DNA of 8,437 nt. It comes from Sphaerochaeta sp. (GTDB lineage Bacteria; Spirochaetota; Spirochaetia; Sphaerochaetales; Sphaerochaetaceae). Below the pieces are notes generated by a model. That model worked only from the letters and a program-made list of their open reading frames with translations. It did not search any database and had not been told where the DNA came from. Positions 6,223-8,437 of this stretch are shown here, one piece after another; position 1 is the first letter of the stretch, and each line of letters begins with the position of its first letter. Position numbers and translations under genes: made by a program. The stretch spans positions 1 to 8,437 of the forward strand of contig JALOBD010000097.1 of assembly GCA_023228445.1 (NCBI GenBank), read 5' to 3'.

Positions 6223-7297
6223 TTTTGCGCTCGAACTCCTTCATCAGGTCGGCTAACTGCTTCACATCCTCGACCGGCAGGGCGTTGTAGATGCTTGCCC
6301 GTAATCCTCCCACCGATCGGTGACCCTTCAGGCCGAGCATCCCCGCCTTCTTGGTCTCCTCGAGGAAGGCCGCCTCCAGCTCTTCGGTGGGAAGACGGAA
6401 TACAACGTTCATCGTCGAGCGGTACACTGGATCGACCGGGCTGTAGAAGAACGAGGAGGAGTCGATGACGTTGTAGAGCAAGCCGCTCTTCAACGCCGCA
6501 CGCTTCTCCATTCCCTCTGCCCCGCCATTTTTCTTGATCCACTCGAGGACCAGCTTCACCGCCCAGATACTGAAGACGGGAGGGGTGTTGTACAACCCCC
6601 CGTCCTTGTCATGGAGACTGTAATCGAGGTAGGCGGGCAGGTTGGGGTTCTGCTTGTCGAGCAACGACTTCTTCATGATGATCACCGTCGCACCGGCAGG
6701 ACCGAGGTTCTTCTGCACTCCGGCGTATACCATCGAGAACTGGTCGATGGGCAACGGACGGCTGAAGAAATCACTGGACATGTCGGCGATCAAGGGAACA
6801 GTACCCGTGTCGGGGAACTCCTTCCATTGGATGCCCCCGATCGTCTCGTTGGAGCAGAGGAAGAGGTAGCTGGAGTCATCACTGGCCTGTACGTCAGCAG
6901 GGTTGGGAAGCGTGGTGTAGCGGTCGGCACTGCCATCGTAGTAGTAGCGTACCCGTCCGATCTTCTCGGCGTCGCTTGCCGCCTTGTTGGCCCACGCGCC
7001 ACTCTTGATATAATCGGCGGCGGTATCGGGGCGCAGGAAGTTCATCGGCACCATGGCGAACTGCAACGTCGCCCCACCACCGAGGAAGTACACCGAATAC
7101 TCGTCACTGATGCCCAAGAGCTCGCGCATCAAGGCGATGCACTCATGGTACATCCCGTCGAAGACACCGCTGCGGTGGCTCGCCTCAATGATGGAGAGTC
7201 CCTGGCCATTGTACTCCAGGATCCCATCCTTGAGCTGTTGAAGTACCTCGAGCGGCAACACGGAAGGCCCTGCAAAGAAATTAAGCTTGCGTTGCAT
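6215..7297 (-). CDS. serC: Phosphoserine aminotransferase
   Basis: SerC is a cytoplasmic PLP enzyme. It makes 3-phosphoserine from 3-phosphohydroxypyruvate with glutamate as amino donor, the second step of serine synthesis; many also act in PLP synthesis on the erythronate branch. The 360-residue length is normal. Visible marks are FFAGPSVLP at 7-15, SHRSGVFDG at 40-48, FLGGGATLQFAMVPMN at 71-86 (phosphate/PLP binding), SNETIGGIQW at 149-158, ADMSSD at 171-176 with the pyridine-binding Asp172, and YAGVQKNLGPAG at 191-202 with Lys196 as the Schiff-base lysine. GHRSVGGLRASIYNA at 325-339 is the conserved C-terminal substrate loop. All expected catalytic residues are present. The start ATG shares its A with the serA stop (TGATG), and AAAGGAGG at 7314-7307 lies 9 nt upstream inside serA, so translation is coupled. 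Confidence 0.98.
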   Translation of the reverse strand: MQRKLNFFAGPSVLPLEVLQQLKDGILEYNGQGLSIIEASHRSGVFDGMYHECIALMRELLGISDEYSVYFLGGGATLQFAMVPMNFLRPDTAADYIKSGAWANKAASDAEKIGRVRYYYDGSADRYTTLPNPADVQASDDSSYLFLCSNETIGGIQWKEFPDTGTVPLIADMSSDFFSRPLPIDQFSMVYAGVQKNLGPAGATVIIMKKSLLDKQNPNLPAYLDYSLHDKDGGLYNTPPVFSIWAVKLVLEWIKKNGGAEGMEKRAALKSGLLYNVIDSSSFFYSPVDPVYRSTMNVVFRLPTEELEAAFLEETKKAGMLGLKGHRSVGGLRASIYNALPVEDVKQLADLMKEFERKNG

Positions 7298-8181
7298 CAG
7301 ATCAATCCTCCTTTGATCAACTCATCCAATATCTCATAGGTCTCGCTCCCGATCCGGGCGAGGTTCTCTTCACTATTGGCACCGACATGGGGGACCAACG
7401 TCACGCGTTCGGCCTGAAGGACCGGATAATCCGGGCTCGGCGGGTCGTTGGGGTAGACATCGGTGGCGTACCAGCACACCGTCCCCTCTTCGAGCATCTC
7501 GACCATCTCATCGGCATTCACACAGAGGGCGCGCCCGGTGTTGATGATGACCGGACACTTGGTGCAATGGGCAAGGAGATCTTTGTTCACCATACCCCGC
7601 GTTTCGTCGGTAAGCGGCAGATGCATCGAGATGTAGTCGGCATCCTTGACCGCTTCCTCGATGGTGGGGATCAGGGTGGCCACCTTGCTCTCACTGACGT
7701 ACTTGTCATAGGCCACCACCTCCATGCCGAAGGCCCGGGCGCGTCGGGCGACCTCGGTGGCGATGTTGCCGCATCCGAGCAGGCAGAGCTTCTTGCCGTA
7801 GAGCTCGGTTCTCTTCTTGCTCTTCAACCAGTTGCCTGCACGCATCCCGTTGTGGTACTCGATGAGGTTGTTTGGTGCGCTGAGCATCAACGCAAAGGCG
7901 AGCTCGGCCACCGCAATGGAAGAGGACTTGGGAGTGTTGCGAACGATGATTCCCCGCTCTTTGGCGTGGGCGCTGTCGATGTTGTCGATGCCCACTCCAC
8001 CGCGGATGATCACTTTCAGCTTTGGTGCATGGTCGATGTACTCCTTGGTACACTTGGTCTTGCTGCGTACCAACACGACATCTGCCTCACCAAGGCGGGC
8101 CTTGTCGCTCGTCACTTCGCCGAAGGCCTCAAGCCGTTTGGGCAACTCAGCATCAAACGCATCAGAAATGAGAATTAGCAT
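7297..8181 (-). CDS. serA: D-3-phosphoglycerate dehydrogenase, short form without ACT domain
   Basis: This is an NAD-dependent D-2-hydroxyacid dehydrogenase of 294 residues. Adjacency to serC identifies the substrate as 3-phosphoglycerate, oxidised to 3-phosphohydroxypyruvate, the entry step of serine synthesis. IIRGGVGIDNID at 58-69 is the substrate-binding signature. LLGCGNIATEVARRARAFGM at 134-153 with Asp159 forms the NAD-binding fold. NTGRA places the catalytic Arg at 217, and PHVGANSEEN places the catalytic His at 265. The catalytic Glu, found in E. coli SerA in the sequence FPTEP, is Asp246 here (YPNDPP). The chain ends soon after the catalytic domain, so the ACT (and ASB) domains that mediate serine feedback in longer forms are missing. 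The ATG at 8181 is preceded by AGAGGAG at 8197-8191, 9 nt away. It is the first gene of serA-serC-lrp. A different 2-hydroxyacid substrate is possible but less likely. Confidence 0.93.
   Translation of the reverse strand: MLILISDAFDAELPKRLEAFGEVTSDKARLGEADVVLVRSKTKCTKEYIDHAPKLKVIIRGGVGIDNIDSAHAKERGIIVRNTPKSSSIAVAELAFALMLSAPNNLIEYHNGMRAGNWLKSKKRTELYGKKLCLLGCGNIATEVARRARAFGMEVVAYDKYVSESKVATLIPTIEEAVKDADYISMHLPLTDETRGMVNKDLLAHCTKCPVIINTGRALCVNADEMVEMLEEGTVCWYATDVYPNDPPSPDYPVLQAERVTLVPHVGANSEENLARIGSETYEILDELIKGGLI
7307..7314 (-). promoter_or_regulatory. Strong internal ribosome binding site of serC within serA
   Basis: AAAGGAGG on the - strand lies 9 nt before the serC ATG, inside the final Lys-Gly-Gly codons of serA. 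Together with the TGATG stop-start overlap it supports coupled translation and fixes the serC start. Confidence 0.8.
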
Positions 8182-8211
8182 AGTGATCCACTCCTCTACT
8201 GTCTATTGTTC

Positions 8212-8226
8212 GGGCATCTCGTGCCC
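8212..8226 (-). other. Small hairpin in the predicted serA leader
   Basis: GGGCA (8212-8216) and TGCCC (8222-8226) can pair around a 5-nt loop, in the middle of the predicted untranslated leader about 15 nt before the ribosome binding site. A 5-bp stem is short and may be chance. No riboswitch or T-box pattern is visible in this roughly 60-nt leader. Confidence 0.3.
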
Positions 8227-8246
8227 ACTCGATCAAGTACAGGATG

Positions 8247-8276
8247 ATTGTACACCAAAACCAAAGGTTGTGTCTA
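8247..8276 (-). promoter_or_regulatory. Predicted sigma70-type promoter of serA-serC-lrp
   Basis: On the - strand the -35 is TAGACA (8276-8271, 5 of 6 consensus), followed by an 18-bp spacer and -10 TACAAT (8252-8247, 5 of 6). The predicted start is near 8240, giving a leader of about 59 nt to the ATG at 8181. The block just upstream (8277-8290) is AT-only, as in an UP-like element. Confidence 0.65.
8259..8269. promoter_or_regulatory. Palindrome in the serA promoter spacer, possible operator
   Basis: AACC-AAA-GGTT is a perfect 4+4 inverted repeat lying wholly between the -10 and -35 elements. Flanking ACAC and GTGT loosely extend the symmetry. A repressor bound here would block RNA polymerase, and the co-encoded Lrp-family protein is a candidate. 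The arms are short, so this is tentative. Confidence 0.25.
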
Positions 8277-8308
8277 ATTTTATTTATAAATCTGACGTAT
8301 CACTGAAA

Positions 8309-8339
8309 ATTGGTAAGAAATGTTTCTGGATAGACCAAT
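8309..8339. other. Inverted hexamers in the AT-rich intergenic block
   Basis: ATTGGT (8309-8314) and ACCAAT (8334-8339) face each other across 19 nt in the AT-rich stretch of about 8277-8360, upstream of the serA promoter and after the terminator of the next gene. It could be a regulator site or chance. A perfect TATAAT on the - strand at 8345-8340 has no matching -35, since the terminator hairpin occupies that place. No coding potential is seen in this block. Confidence 0.2.
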
Positions 8340-8355
8340 ATTATAGATATGAACT

Positions 8356-8377
8356 AAAAAGCCGCCCTGACGGCGGC
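8356..8377 (-). terminator. Rho-independent terminator of the gene at the right edge
   Basis: On the - strand a GCCGCC/GGCGGC stem of 6 bp (8377-8372 with 8366-8361) closes a 5-nt loop and is followed at once by TTTTT (8360-8356). It lies 9 nt after the TAA at 8389-8387. No T-run follows on the + strand, so it works leftward. It separates the upstream gene from the serA promoter. Confidence 0.88.
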
Positions 8378-8386
8378 CTCTGGTGT

Positions 8387-8437
8387 TTAGTATCCTTTCG
8401 AGCTATGCAGTTTCCGATTCTTCTTCATCTGCTTGCG
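8387..8437 (-). CDS. C-terminal end of an unidentified gene
   Basis: Sixteen codons in from the right edge end at TAA (8389-8387): RKQMKKNRKLHSSKGY, a strongly basic tail with six Lys and two Arg. The intrinsic terminator immediately after the stop supports it being a genuine gene end. The basic tail would suit a nucleic-acid-binding or ribosome-associated protein, but 16 residues cannot identify a family. Confidence 0.6.
   Translation of the reverse strand, partial: RKQMKKNRKLHSSKGY

Noticed and set aside
6320..7339. 339-codon open frame on the + strand opposite serC
   Set aside because: It is a shadow of serC, with the same low-complexity composition and no recognisable motif.
7387..8178. 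263-codon open frame on the + strand opposite serA
   Set aside because: The opposite strand encodes an unambiguous SerA with catalytic motifs. The + strand translation is rich in His, Asp, Val and Gly and matches no family; it results from GC-rich codon use on the other strand.
8182..8246. Serine- or amino-acid-responsive riboswitch or T-box in the serA leader
   Set aside because: The leader is only about 60 nt, with one 5-bp hairpin, no terminator/antiterminator pair and no recognisable T-box or riboswitch core.

Overview
The window looks like a chromosomal housekeeping segment of a moderately GC-rich, Gram-negative-type bacterium. A spirochaete, perhaps related to Sphaerochaeta, fits best, but this is an inference and not a proof. 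The supporting signs are a beta-barrel-like surface protein, a lipoprotein with a relaxed lipobox, and strong AGGAGG-type ribosome binding sites. The last point argues against Bacteroidota, which carry similar versions of several of these proteins. I see no insertion sequence, phage gene, tRNA, rRNA or CRISPR array.

The left part is on the + strand. It holds the 3' portion of a gene for a probable outer-membrane beta-barrel protein (1-1383), which enters the window inside an 18-bp tandem repeat encoding a Glu/Ala/Pro/Val hinge. Two bases later mutL starts (1386-3134), encoding the mismatch-repair ATPase with a C-terminal endonuclease-type motif set. Everything from 3115 to the right edge is on the - strand.

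The - strand holds two tightly packed gene clusters, described here in the direction of transcription (right to left). Cluster A is serA (8181-7297), serC (7297-6215) and an Lrp/AsnC-family regulator (6222-5755). The three genes overlap end to end and are preceded by a good sigma70-like promoter at about 8247-8276. SerA and SerC carry out the first two steps of serine synthesis from 3-phosphoglycerate. No serB is present. SerA lacks the C-terminal ACT domain that senses serine in longer versions, and the regulator encoded in the same unit has an ACT-like RAM domain, so it is a natural candidate for amino-acid-responsive control. Cluster B is a dihydroorotate-dehydrogenase-like flavoprotein lacking the usual catalytic loop (5596-4601), a PlsC/PlsB-like acyltransferase with an unusual H-x5-D motif (4597-3467), and a small lipoprotein (3519-3115) that begins at a TTG codon inside the acyltransferase gene. 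The lipoprotein gene runs 20 bp into the end of mutL in the opposite direction.

There are two non-coding stretches. The first, 5597-5754, carries a candidate promoter for cluster B and two hairpins. The second, 8182-8386, carries the serA promoter and leader, an AT-rich block, and a clear rho-independent terminator for a - strand gene whose last 16 codons lie at the right edge. No stretch of 300 bases or more is without a gene. The gene content is ordinary. The most interesting points are the non-canonical active sites in three enzymes (the acyltransferase, the DHODH-like protein and SerA) and the coupling of an ACT-less SerA to an Lrp-type regulator.
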